Positions 11,698 to 23,700 of a DNA stretch of 64,000 nt are shown one piece after another. The stretch's first letter is position 1; the number at the start of each line of letters is the position of its first letter. The notes below the pieces were generated by a model, which ran no database searches, was not told where the DNA came from, and saw nothing but the letters and a program-made list of their open reading frames with translations. The position numbers and the translations under genes are program-made. This DNA is from Escallonia rubra (lineage: Eukaryota > Streptophyta > Magnoliopsida > Escalloniales > Escalloniaceae), in NCBI GenBank assembly GCA_033065855.1, contig JAVXUO010000853.1, positions 62,001 through 126,000 of the forward strand. The letters run 5' to 3'.

Positions 11698-12534
11698 AGT
11701 TTTGCAGGGATTAAAATTTTAAGCAGGGAAGGATTAGTTATGCCAGGTTGAAGATAAAGAAAGCCAAAGGAAAGAGAGGGAATGATGGGGTTAGGTAGAA
11801 ATTAAAAGCAGAGGACGAAGTATCTAGTGATGAGGCAGACTTAACATGTTATTTGGACTTAGAGGCTGATCCCAAAAAGGAGGAAGACGATGGTACAACT
11901 ATATATAAGGTTTGCCATAAAAGAAAGGATATCTTTAATCTGAATTTGCTTAAAGGATAATGAGTAAAAATCCGAAGTTTGACAGCAAAGAGCACTCTCC
12001 AACCCCTCTAGGTGTGCCTCCTTTTGATATTTTTGCTCCCATCTCTTATTCCTTGAGTTATCATCAATTATACCTATTACTTTACTTTTTATACACACAA
12101 GCATTGCCCAACTAACACACCTGCTTTAAAACTTAGGAGAAAAAGGAATTGCGAAGACTTGGATTTTTCTATGGATAGTAGGAAAAGATTAGACTGACAA
12201 CAAAAGCCAAGGACAATAGTGGCTCTAGTGACAACCTGGTAGCTAGCCTTTATGACAACCTTAGTCTCCAAATCGATATGTGTGCATATATCTTACACAT
12301 AAAAAGAGGAAAATGGATCTTAAAATTATAACAATAGGATATCGACGTTAATGTATAAACCGGGAACACCTGGACATGCTTTTTGTAACTTCAGAAAAAC
12401 ACAAATCTCCAAACCGTAGAAATGAGTCTCATTGTTAAGGATAACCCTTTCTTTTCGGCTCAAAACTGCCCTATAGCCAAGGCTCCCTACGGATTTCGGG
12501 TGTTGCCCCATTAAAAACCCTTCAGTTCCAACAG

Positions 12535-13510
12535 AGCATCTTAGCTGGAACTATCAGGGGTTTGGCCTGGTCCGCACAGTTAGAACAACACTATAACTGG
12601 CTTGCACCCATAAACCATGGTGTGTTTTTCTACAAGAAACCAAGAAAGCAGCTCCGATCATCTCAAAAGAATTATTGAAGTTAGGCTACACCTCTTCAAC
12701 AAGTGTAGATCCGACTGGTGTGCTGGGAACAAAAGGCAAATTATGGGTTGGATGGACATAAGAGGTTAATGGAGCAATTCTTATACTAGGATAAAAACCT
12801 TTTCTTAATTGAATTTCGACGTTGACAAGACACGCCTTGGATATCTGGCTTTATGTATGGTCACCCAAATTTACCAAAAGAGAAGCTACATGGGCACGCA
12901 TCTCAGTGATATACTCTAAAGTATTAATGCCCATAATGCTGATTGGAGACTTTAACCAGATATTGTCGTATTCGAACACATCTGTTCCAAAGTATCTGTT
13001 TGGTCACAATCTTCTTGCAGATTTTCTAAACAGAAGTTAATCGGTGGATGTCCATTGTGTGGGACCACTTTATACCTCGACAAATAACAGAGATGGAAAC
13101 TCATGCACGTGTAAACAAATTAATAGATGCTTCGCCAGTGCCTCATGGGTATCACAATTTCCAAAAACACAAATCACCAACTAGGGAATCCAACCGTCTG
13201 ATCATGGCCCAATCTAACTTGACACAAATCCCATACATGTTTTTCTACCTTGTCCAAAATGATTTGAAGCAATGTGGTTAAAACATTTGCAAGGAAAACA
13301 GATCATTCAGGCACCTGAGTGTCTAGAATACAAAGATTTGGAAACCTTGATGAACATATTCAAGATGTAAAAATACACTTCTATCACTTCCAATCCCAAC
13401 TCCCAAACCTTGATGCTCAACTCATGGAACTGAACACAAGGAAAAAAAATGGATTGACTGTGATTGTGATGAAACCTTCTGGCCACGGAAATCAACCATA
13501 AGATGGTTAC
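12535..13510 (+). pseudogene. LINE-B ORF2 endonuclease remnant
   Basis: Translated pieces show SWNYQGFG, CVFLQETKK, LGTKGKLWVGWT and LIGDFNQIL, in the same order as the endonuclease of LINE-A (CWNCRGFG, CVFLQETKS, FGTKGGLWVGWT, LGGDFNQVL). Stops interrupt it at several places, for example just after the WVGWT motif and near 13040. The ORF1/ORF2 start region that reads ATGA in the other two copies is mutated here, so no start codon remains. The function is lost. Confidence 0.88.
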
Positions 13511-14960
13511 TAATGGGAGACGGAAACACAAGTTTTTTTCTTACATCCACCATTATTAGATGTCATAGGAACAAAATCTCGTCCTTATCTGATGAAATTG
13601 ACAACACTTATTACACCCACAAAACCATCTGTACTTGCTTACTAAACCATTTTAAAAAAGTTTATTGCCCATCACCAAACCAAGAAGAAGATGGGCCAAC
13701 AATGCACGGTGAATTGAAACCATTCACTGCCGTGGAATTCATAAGGGCACTTTTTGAAATGAAACCAATAAGAGCTCCAGGTTCGAATGACATACGGGCC
13801 ATAACTTATAAAAAATGTTGGGAATTCCTTGATCGACGCATCACAACATCAATTTTATCCTTCCTTTAATCACTATGCATTCGCAAGGAGACAAACATAA
13901 CTTTTCTCGTCATGATCCCCAAATGCTTGGCACCGGTGACTCCTAATTATCTGTGACCTATCTCACTCTGTAACATAATGTATGAAATCATAACGAAAAC
14001 ACTAGAGAACCGAATCAAACACTTTCCAAAGCATCTCATCTTTGCCCAATAGAATGCCTTTGTAGGCAGAAGTCACATCAGTGATAACCTCATCTTAGTC
14101 AGGAACTCACTAGTACACCTGCACCTCAAAGAACTCTAATACAATTCTAGGGGATATCAAGATGGATATGAGTAAGGCATATCATCGAGTGCACTGAAAG
14201 TTCCTTGAGGAAGCATTAAATAGAACAAAATTTCCGAAACACTTCATCAAGTTAATCATGGCATGCGTAATGAGTGTATCTAATTAGATCTTACTTAATG
14301 GATCACCAACTGTGAGATTTTGACCCCCTTATGGCCTTCGATTGGGCGATCCACTGTCACCATACCTGTTTATTCTTGTGTACAGAGGTGCTATCTGCAT
14401 TGTTGAGGAAGGCACGAGATATCGGTTTGGTTCCTTGTATTAAAACATGGATCAAAAACCCACCAATCAATCAATCTTCGTAGGTGAGGCAATGATTATT
14501 ACAACACTTAACCAATCAGCGTGTCTACATCTGAAAAACATCCTAAGAAGATATTGTGCAGAATCAGAGCAACAAATCAACCATGGTAAACCATCCATCA
14601 CTCTGAGTCCCAACGCTACCCAAGAAGAATCAAATCACATAACACAGAGTTTGAGATTCATCATTGATGATAATTTTGTCATGTATCTTAGGAGCACATT
14701 GGACATTGTCATCATTAGGAAAACTTTCTTCAAAGAGTTTATCGAAAAGATTCAAAATTGATGCGCTAATGGAAATAGTGTTTGCTTAACATAGCGAGAC
14801 GCGCCCCTCTTTTCAATTCAGTGCTAATATCCCTTCTTGTATACATTATTTCTATTGGCTCAATATGTTTGTAAGAAAATTAAATCGTTTCTTGAATAAT
14901 TTTGGGAGTCAGATGATGAAAACAAGAAAGGGGTGCATTAGATTAAGTGGCATACACTAT
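13511..14960 (+). pseudogene. LINE-B reverse transcriptase remnant
   Basis: Starts with a linker (MGDGNTSFF, matching LGDRNNKIF of LINE-A) and passes through ALFEMKPIRAPGSNDI, MIPKC...PISLCN, NAFVGRSHISDN and IDLDIVIIRK-like blocks. The catalytic FADD box is replaced near 14480 by FVGEA. Several stops lie between the blocks. This copy keeps the RT finger region that LINE-A has lost, so it is useful for defining the LINE-A deletion. Confidence 0.85.
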
Positions 14961-15504
14961 GTGCACCTAAGCTCCAAGGTGGACTAGGATTGAAGGATAC
15001 AAGTTTATTCGACTAGGCAGTCTTGGCCAAAACAAGCCGGACAATATGGACAGATCCTGAAAGACTGATTGCAAGAATTCTTAGAAGCAAAATACTATAC
15101 TCGATCCAACTTTCTAAATAGCCGTGACCAAGGAAAGTTTTTGTCGGTTAGGAGAAGAATACTGGCCACTCGACCTGTTGTAAATAAGGAATTCAATCTC
15201 GCATGATGCTTGGATCACAAATACTACATAAATTTCAGAACTACCCAAGACTAACCTTTCCGGTCCCTTACAACAGTAAACACACTCATAAAAAATAGTA
15301 ACATTTGGGATGAAAACCTTATCCAACAACTATCCCATCCAAACATTGTCCATAAAATCTTGCCATACATATCTACTAATCCGGTAAAAGAACAAATGGT
15401 ATGGAAACATACACCACATGGTATGTTCTCTGTGATTTCACAGCTTAACGTATGCTATATTAGCAAAAAAACAAAGGGAGAGACGAGGTATAGGAGAAGT
15501 ACTG

Positions 15505-15794
15505 AGAACTAGAGTCCTGAAAATCCCATCTGGAAAGTAGTGTGGTCATTGCATGTTCTTTTTAGAACGAGTTCTCTCTTTTGGCCAGGTAGTGACAGTC
15601 GAGGTCCGTCTTGCTGTGCTTCAATCAACACTCGATATGCGGCTACACTGAACCCGCTGCGGACCAAAAGTCAAAATGCTCCTAACGTTCTGCCGGATTT
15701 TTTTGCCATCCCTAGAACTAGAGTCCTGAAAATCCCATCTGGAAAGTAGTGTGGTCATTGCATGTTCTTTTTAGAACGAGTTCTCTCTTTTGGC
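15505..15794 (+). repeat. 81-bp perfect direct repeat flanking a 128-bp insert, within LINE-B
   Basis: Bases 15505-15585 recur apparently identically at 15714-15794 (offset 209). Between them lies a 128-bp segment, 15586-15713, with no counterpart in the LINE. The LINE zf-RVT reading (WKVVWSLHVLFRTSSLFWQ) runs cleanly from the second copy into the downstream sequence, so one repeat plus the 128 bp is an addition. The perfect repeat in an otherwise badly decayed element shows that the event is recent. It looks like break repair with duplication and filler rather than a standard transposon, since 81 bp is far too long for a target duplication. Confidence 0.85.
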
Positions 15795-16785
15795 AAGCCA
15801 TATGGGACCGTTTCTGTCTTCAATCAAACTCGAATGTTTACATAAGTAACTTATGCTCGCTTTGCCTTAATGCACATGAGACCAATATGGTCTGGTGGAC
15901 CCACTGAAATCAAAATCAAAGACGTAAGTTGTCCTTTTTTGTAAATGGCTCATAGCCTGGCTTGAAACAACCAAATACAAAAGCAAACACACAAGCCAAA
16001 ATCATTTCTATTATATCAATACCGTGGTGCATCTGGACACACCGATATCGGGGGCTCAGATGTATGTGACAGTCTTATAGGTCCCCGATGCGCAATACTC
16101 CCTGCCGGTTGGATTAGAGCCTTGCGGTACAACCTTTTTTGACAAAAGAAAAAAAAAATCTGGACACATCGATATCACCAAACTTTCCGTCAAGCTGTTT
16201 AAGCCTGAAAGGTCATTTATAATATCTCTAACCTTACTACTTACGTCCTAGCCTCAACCTCCAAAAAGCCGAACCACCATCAAATTACCAGCACCACAAT
16301 TTCTTTGAACCTTGATGACACTCCTTTCGTTTTACAAAACAGCACACCTTGTCGTACATGCCAAAATCATAAACATATTTTGCTACTTATGGCAGTTTGT
16401 TTTAACAAGAAACTCCTAAAAGCAAGCATAGATATTTCGCGCCTAAACCCTCAAAACAAAAATGTGGGTCAACAGCAATAAACACCTTGGTGTCTAGCTG
16501 GATGACTACACATGCAAAAGGCCTACTAATGGTGACAAAAGTGCGCAAAAACAAAGAAAAACTTACACATTAAATTACTTGTTGATTCGAAAATTTTTAC
16601 TCTCATATGTCAAAATTTGAAGACATTACAGACCCGATGGTCCCAATTATATGTGACTTTTGTTAACTGGTCACCGCTATGCATTAATATAGTATTGATA
16701 GGGCCAAAGTCTTGCAAATGAAGGAGGCTAGGTCACTAACAGCTTTTGTGTGTAATACTTGTGTTACCATCTATCAGGACTGGGT
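15795..16785 (+). pseudogene. LINE-B zf-RVT end and RNase H-like remnant
   Basis: After the duplication the frame reads AIWDRFCLQSN and CSLCLNAHETN, the cysteine part of zf-RVT. The equivalent of the LINE-A block LWFLWTHRNNLIFRQ is split here into CIWTHRYH...QTFRQ by the short retroposon at 16050-16157. The remainder aligns to the LINE-A C-terminus with many stops. It is not functional. Confidence 0.8.
16050..16157 (+). mobile_element. Short poly-A retroposon (SINE-like) with 19-bp target duplication
   Basis: A 108-bp insert ends in an A-rich run and is flanked by atctggacacaccgatatc (16031-16049) and atctggacacatcgatatc (16158-16176), which differ at one position. Removing the insert and one repeat restores the LINE reading through the WTHR motif. 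Length, A-tail and target duplication fit a SINE or 5'-truncated retroposon copied by LINE machinery. The body (GGGGCTCAGATGTATGTGAC onward) does not show a clear tRNA A box, so it is either truncated or of another family. Confidence 0.85.
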
Positions 16786-17080
16786 AAATAATGTTTTGCT
16801 ACAGTGAGATCTATCTCTCCTCTTTTGTGTTTTATGTAATATAGCAAGAACTATGATCTTTTGATTATCAAGTATGTAAAATATATGTAAATATGGCATA
16901 ACTTATCAGGATCTTACTATTTGAAGTTGAAAGACTTGATCTGAAATCATCTGTAATCTTTTGGTTTTCGATACAATTCTCCTATTTTAAAAAAAAAAAA
17001 GAAAAAAGATATATGTAAACATGGTCCCACATTTTCATCGAGAAGTACCACATTGAGGTATACAGAAATTTGTCTCATAT

Positions 17081-17099
17081 CCCCCCCGGGGGGGGGGGG

Positions 17100-17130
<31 letters not shown>
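17081..17130. repeat. C/G homopolymer junction plus (GA)n microsatellite
   Basis: Seven Cs run into about fifteen Gs and then about fourteen GA units. This lies roughly 260 bp beyond the myosin stop codon, so it may fall in the myosin 3' UTR or in the short spacer between the myosin and the LINE-B poly-A tail. Confidence 0.95.
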
Positions 17131-17132
<2 letters not shown>

Positions 17133-17384
17133 GTAGGCTTTTTCCTCTATTCCATTTACACTAAATCAGCTACATGTACAACAAAAGTTACAATTACTCT
17201 ATTCTACTCACAATTTCGTGCGGGTGCAAAAGCAGCCCTTTCAATGGCAAAAGTAAACGCTACGCTGTTAAGAAATTGCAATGATTTGATTCTTTTTTAC
17301 CTTCCAAGGACATGTAAACCTACACAATCTGAACAGGCAAAGAGATTGATACAGGAGCTGCCCTCTATTGATCGATGAGATCTG

Positions 17385-20300
17385 TTAGTCAGAACGCGGC
17401 AACAAAAAGCTAAAACCAGAGTTCTCACGGATAAGAGGCGGAGGTTCAATGTCAGAGATGTCTATTTGTTCCATTGACTTTGATATGTCATCAACTGAAA
17501 ACGGAATGCTGTATGGTGAACCATTAGAAACGATCAGTAGTTGCCTCAGTGACAAGCCACAAGATAATCGAAGCGACTAGAGGTTGGAAGAAACAAAAAG
17601 AGGAAAGTCCACCAAATTACACTCTTAAGCAGTATCCTCGCAGCGTATATATAACCATGCTATACCTATTGTGAGAGAGTAACCTACTCGGTGGCCCAGT
17701 GCCCACCATATGATACATGTAGCCTCGCTGTTGCTCTCAATGGCGGTCTACATTGTCTTAAACGTGGTCAATTGACCACCTTGATTTTAAGAACTCTGAA
17801 CTAGCTTTTAAAAACTACATGTAGAGAGAGACAGGGTTTAAGACGTATTAAATAGACGGTGACCACATAGTTTTCCTGATGAATTTGCATTATTGTCAAA
17901 CTTTGACCACCTTACCATTTAATCCTAGCTCTGCCACTGGCGCATGGGGTTAGATGCTTGCAGCCTAACCTTCTGTTTGTGGAGAGGCTAGTTTCGTGTT
18001 TCGAACCCATGGCTCCAGGTCAAAATGGAGTACAATTGCATTGAAAAATGAGTCATGTTACCAAGTTTACATTCTATCATGCTACGAAAGAAATCAATAT
18101 ATTTTCAGCTGTGATTTTCAGACTTGTAGAATCTTTATTTTCTGTAAGTGAACTGACTAATCTTGTCAATGCAAACTTGTGATGAAGAAAATCCATGCAA
18201 GGAAAATTCTATCCTAGTTTTCTATAATCTGACTTAATCCTTTCAAGTATTTTCAAGTTGAGTTCGGAGGGGAGAGAGAATTTGAACCAAAAATACCAAA
18301 AGCATAATCGCAGAGGAATATTTTGATGCTAACCTTGAATCATCATCCAACAGAAAGGAACTGCTAACCGCATTGTTTGAATCTTCAGTCATTAACACCC
18401 TCATGCTGGATATGACCTGAATGATGTGTACGCCAATCTTACGATGATTATTTTCTACGCGTTATGTAGAACCCCCAAAAGTGTATTAAATCTGAAAAAG
18501 ATCTAAACCTAGTTAAGTAATGGCATCCAAAGAAACTTACATCCGGAGATACACTATGCGTGCCATACTTGTCATCCCAGTACATTGTACTGATCCGATA
18601 TAATTGTTGTATACTAAGCACCTGCGGTCGGAAAGATAAGCCTGGTTGAGATCTAAGGAACATGTGAGTCGAATAAACTATATCTAATCATTCTGACGTA
18701 AAAAGAAATCACTCACTGGGCATAAGTCGTGGCTTATTTCATCCAGTGTTTTCTTTGGCTTTTGATGTATAACCTGAATAAAAAGAGAGAGAATTGCAGA
18801 TGATTCTACCATCTTTCCTCCTTTTAAATGGAAAAAAAAAAAAAAGTGGCTCAAGCGGCTGGAAAGTTGAAAGAACAACAGGGCTTACCAGAAATCCAAT
18901 GGCCTGTCTGATATGCTTCAACTCATCCCAGGCTGAACCTGCATACTGCAGTTTTTCGGACGTTGGTTGTTAAGCAGATCTATGAAATCACAGATGAAAC
19001 AGTGTGGAATATGAAGTACCTCATCAGTTGCGTTGTAACACCAATGTTCCAATTCAGCCAGTCCCGCTTTAACGTATTCACCATTACTGAACGAACAGCA
19101 TTCTCTCCTTAACAGAAGGCTGCCGGCAGAAAAAAGTTACGCTTCAACATAGGAAATTTGTTTTTATCTAGCAGTACAGAAACTTATACAAACCAAAGGC
19201 AAATAGATCGTACCTGTTGAAAAGTTGAACATTAATGAATGAAAATATTTGTGTGAACACTTTACGAACCAAAAAGGGCGGCACCTAATACAAGGAAGAT
19301 GAAAGGAATGACAGTAAGTGACAAGGAGATACAATGGAGAACATGCAAACAAATTTAAGCCCTCAACAACACCTAAGCTTAGTAGCTTTAAGGACATTAA
19401 ATATCTATGTTTCAGAGCCAGAGATTCACTGGACAGAAGACATATTATCATAGAGACTACTAGACCAGCCTCAGATTAAGAAGACCAGAAGATAAAAGTA
19501 TAGCTAAGCAAAGCATCAGAAGCTCCACTCACGTGATTTGTTTTCAGTGTGTTCAAAAAACCCCCAAGGCTCTTTACAATCCCTTGCCAGTGAGCAATCA
19601 AAGCTTGCTGAGCTGCAGTACTTGCAACTGAACGTGATGACCCCTTAACTAAGCTTGCTCTTGAAGTTCTTGGTGCCTAATAACATGTAAAAATGCAAGG
19701 AGTTTTTAGCTAGGAATGGAGAGAAGGATGCATCCCATACAATGAAGTATTACTCACATCTAATAGTAACACATTTTCCCCCGATAAGTCCGTGAACAAA
19801 GATATTTCCATACCTGGATACACAAGCCAAGCAGTGGAGATATTTCTTTCTTCAGATTATCTCGGATCATTCCATAAATCTTTTCTACATATGCTGTAAG
19901 TTGCTGCTTGAAAAGCAAGGCGGGATACTTGGCTTCTACTTGACGCAGAGTTTCTACTCCACCAGCCAGGCCACCATTTGCAAAGGAAAGGTTGACTCCT
20001 TGAGGCGTCCCGCGGAAACTCTAAAAAGGCAAGAACATAAAAAGTCTGAAGCAGGGGCTAAATCCTTGCTGGCAGAGAATCCTATTGTTCAAATGGAAAC
20101 TTCAACTTGCCTGTGTCATCCTCCCAAAAAGAGTAGCAGACGACGATCGGCGACGTTGAGGAGCCATCCCAGCCGCACCACTTGCTTTCAGTGTCCGCTG
20201 GAGTAGCAGTAGAAGCGTAGAGGCATTGGACAACCAGTAGGCTAAGACATCATTGTTATCCTGGGTCTGCATTCCATGTATAGAAGTTCAAAGTATTAGA

Positions 20301-20776
20301 GGCTACTGATGTCCAGAGAAGTAAACCAAGACACAATGGCATACAAGATGAAATTTCACACCTCAATAGCGTGACCTATGGTTTGGATGATTCTGTCAAA
20401 CACACTAGTACGCTCAACTTCAAAAGATCTCCATTGCAGCAGACATTTGTAAATGATACATGCCGCAATTGGTCTGCTCCCCGCGAATCCTAAATGTTGT
20501 GCAATACACCGGATGAGCAACTCCTGATTCTCTTGCTGTTTCTCATTCAGCGATTTTTGTGGTTTGTCCTCTACTTCAGAAAGATCTCTCTGGTTCAACG
20601 AAGGGCTATGCAGATCCTAAGCATTTTTGCAGAAGTAACAAAATTTATCATTGAAAATGTAGAAACAAAGTGAAAAGCTGAAAGGATAGCTTCAGAATGC
20701 AAGCAGTATGCTCCGGATATCAAATTACCAGAGGTATCTTTGTATCCCCATAAAGATGACCGCTTTCGCCACCCCT
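17385..20776 (-). CDS. Myosin XI exons 27-38: globular DIL tail and C-terminus
   Basis: Exon 27 is 20729-20776, 28 is 20362-20616, 29 is 20111-20266, 30 is 19814-20020, 31 is 19533-19676, 32 is 19214-19284, 33 is 19020-19119, 34 is 18889-18945, 35 is 18717-18773, 36 is 18541-18621, 37 is 18334-18416, and 38 is 17385-17508, including the TAA stop at 17387-17385. The tail reads [53 protein letters not shown] and [17 protein letters not shown], the cargo-binding DIL domain of class XI. The C-terminus is short and acidic, then [16 protein letters not shown] plus Arg-Ser-Asp. Exon 29 uses a GC donor. Confidence 0.95.
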
Positions 20777-23700
20777 CTGCGAATTTTGAAAACATGAAAG
20801 TTTTGTAGAACACCCATAGGTTAAGATAGGTCACTTTTGAGTTTTGCTTCATAAGTACCTGAAGAATAGATTTGGAGCGTCCAGATAGGAACTTATTTGG
20901 TGCGATGGACACAGCCTGTTGACGAAGAACTTTGTTCTCTGATTCTAAATTGGTGAGCTTTTCTTCCAACCTGACAATTGATAAATGTAGAGTTCACTGC
21001 TCTTCAGTCACGAAGATTCTACTCATTTTTATGATATAAGCAGAGTATTATTTATAAAATTAGCGAGAAAATTGGCAACAGAAACTGCTAGGAGCCATAT
21101 CTACGTCACTATTTAAAGTTGAGTAACAAATAACTCTTACCTCACACTTAAGAACTTAGCACTTGGCGACCTTAGATTGAAGCTTTTAAACTTTATAACA
21201 CCCAAAAAATCACTACCTATACAATTGATAACTTCCACCTGTGTAACAAATTGATAACTTTTTCTTTCTTTTATTTTTGCTCATGCATCGCATGTGCCAC
21301 CACAACTAATACCGAAAGGACACCAATATTAGGATTCTTAGGCTAACATGGAACAAAGAATATCGCTTTCAAGATCATTGGATGAACTAGTATCTTTGAC
21401 ATAAGGCATGCTCTTTAATGGCAAATTCTAGCATCTAGTTCAAAAACCAGAAAAATAAGAACTCGTCCAAACTTTAAATCCAATTATGCTAACATGATAG
21501 TTACAGCCCAAATGTTTTTTCAATTGTTGCAAATGACAATAAATGCCAGAACTAATTGGAGACTTTAGGATAGTTGAATTCCATCGAAATGTTAAAACCA
21601 ATTTACCTAATGTACATTTCAATAGAACCTAGTCTAATGCTGATATTGCAGTTCAAACAAGACAGAATAATGCTAGGATACTTCAGTTAATGGAAATTGA
21701 TGACGAAGCCCAGTGGGAAATTTGTACTCTTTTGTCGATGTCGAGAAAATTTATGGTTTGCTAAAGCTTTATCCAAAATCAGATGGTGCTCATCCACTAT
21801 ATACATATGTCCCTTCTCTACAAATTTATTGACTTCCCATTCCTACCTCCAAATCCCACTGGATGCTATGCACAAGAAAACAGACTTAAATCACTTCTAC
21901 TGGTTCTTATCCTTATGAAATCAACAATTACCCTCACGTCCTGTAGGAAAGAACAGGTATCACAGACATGTTGCCTGTCCAAATTAGCTATATCAGGATT
22001 TACAGGGTTTTTCTCGTGTTTCTCATTCTAGAATGCTGTTCTCAAAAAAGTAACGTTTCGATGATCGACCAGTCAGATGCATCAAAGATATATGCGATCT
22101 TGTCATGAATTGTAGCAACTAGAATCATAATTGGTTAGTGTTATATCATGGTCCTGCAATTTGCGTAAGAAATGAAAAAAAAATACCATAAAGAAGGACT
22201 AAAAGTCAGATGAAACATATCTATACATTTTTGTAACAGATAACTAACAGTGACATGGTAAACACTGAAACCAGGTACGTTACCTGCTCATAGATTCCTG
22301 AAGTTGGTGAACTCTCTTTTCTGTTTCTTCTAACTTCTTGCGCCTTTCTTCATTACATTCTTGGGACTCGGCATATTTCCTTCCAAGATCATCAGAATTC
22401 TCCTTCTCTGATTGTAGTAAATGCTGGAGCGACAAAAGAAGTAGAGTTTCACGAGGATATCTATTTCACGAGGATATCTATCATCTATCTAACTAGCTTA
22501 ATATGTGAGGTGCTTATAAAGCTACTAAACCTTTGCTAGATAATATGTCATAAAAGTCCCATTGTAGGAGGTTGAAAAGGCCAAGCAGACACTATGGAAC
22601 TTATGTTCCTTCAATTTTAGCCATTACAGAGAAAATGCATGATTCAAGGAAGTCCAGGCAGTGTAACATCTAATGCGGTAATTAAAAAAGCTCATTGGTG
22701 TCTCAAGGTTTTTGTTGTCAAGAAGGTTGTTCCTTAATTTTCCTGAAGTGCAAACTTCATAATGCTTGATATCATGCATATTTATTGGCAGATAAATTTT
22801 TGTGTCATTATATAAAACCAAGCGGATTAAACGGAGAAAAATTACAAGCCTTCATATTACATAGTCCTCTCCAAAGCACAGTTAACTCATCACATGTAGC
22901 AACAATCAGCAGCAACAGATCCTCTGCATTCTCTTTGGAGCCTCACAAAGTTATCATGCTTGATTGGTAAGTCCACTGTGTTTATGTGCAGAACAACTAC
23001 CTTGAGTTATTATCAGATGGGCCAAGTAAGGAATCTCAAACTCTGACTCTGAGACGATGGAGTGGATAATAAAAAGAATATGTAAACGTATACCGAAGAC
23101 AGGCCACAAGGACTTGCACCTAATACCTCCCAAAATCACCTAGTACTTCATCAAGACATTTACATATTAGGATCTCAAGAAAGATACATCAAGTGCTTGC
23201 ACACAGAGATGGACAGGAAAAAAGGAAAAAGCAATGGCAAGGGACACCAAGACCTACCACGACCATAGCTATTTGCATTACCATTTCCCTTAAAAGCTTA
23301 TGCTACAGAAATTAGGAAAAACATAAGATCAAGCTCTCCACCTCCCATGTTTGTGATATGCCCAAAAGAATGGAATGCAAACAGAGAGTTGGGAAAGAAG
23401 TTGGAAAGTAACAATCTGAACCAAAAAGCAAAATCAAGACTAACATAGACAGAACTGCTGAGGAAAAATAGGAATGGGCTAACAAAGTATTTCAAAATCT
23501 TAACTTAGGAATGGACCTGCTGGTAAACAAAGTTGCTGGTCTCATGTCAACATTATGTAGTCAAACTGGTATTTAATGACCACTATCTAACAAAGTCTCT
23601 TTTTGACTTGCAGACTAAGCACTTGAGGCAAAAGACAGTAACAAATGCTCCGACATAGCAATGTAGCCGGAACCACCTTTTCCAGTGAACAAAAAGCAAC

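Larger units (their letters stand above)
4336..11806 (-). mobile_element. LINE-A: near full-length plant L1-type LINE, nested in LINE-B
   Basis: A non-LTR retrotransposon of about 7.5 kb on the - strand. It begins on the right with a short leader, then ORF1 (11697-8698), ORF2 (8701-4530) and a 3' UTR of about 185 bp. It ends on the left in a ten-base T run (4336-4345), which is its poly-A tail seen on the + strand. It is the best preserved of three related copies here and sits antisense inside LINE-B. ORF2 carries one frameshift plus deletion and one in-frame stop, so this copy should not be autonomous. I compared both flanks for a target duplication and found no convincing match, so the 5' end (about 11806) is uncertain by some tens of bases. 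Confidence 0.9.
11807..17007 (+). mobile_element. LINE-B, right part (decayed ORF1 end, ORF2, 3' UTR, poly-A)
   Basis: The right arm of the older + strand LINE. An acidic ORF1 remnant occupies 11807 to about 12480, then all ORF2 domains follow in broken frames. The 3' UTR of about 200 bp ends in an A-rich tail at 16989-17007. The last ORF2 codons (around 16630-16785) align with the LINE-A C-terminus (compare DIMAPIMYDFC of LINE-A with DPMVPIICDFC here), which shows the two belong to one family. Numerous stops and shifts, plus two later insertions, mark it as much older than LINE-A. Confidence 0.88.

Noticed and set aside
4280..11860. A target-site duplication for LINE-A
   Set aside because: Sequences beside the T run (AATAAACCCACTGAA) and beside the presumed 5' end share only short scattered matches, so no duplication is claimed.
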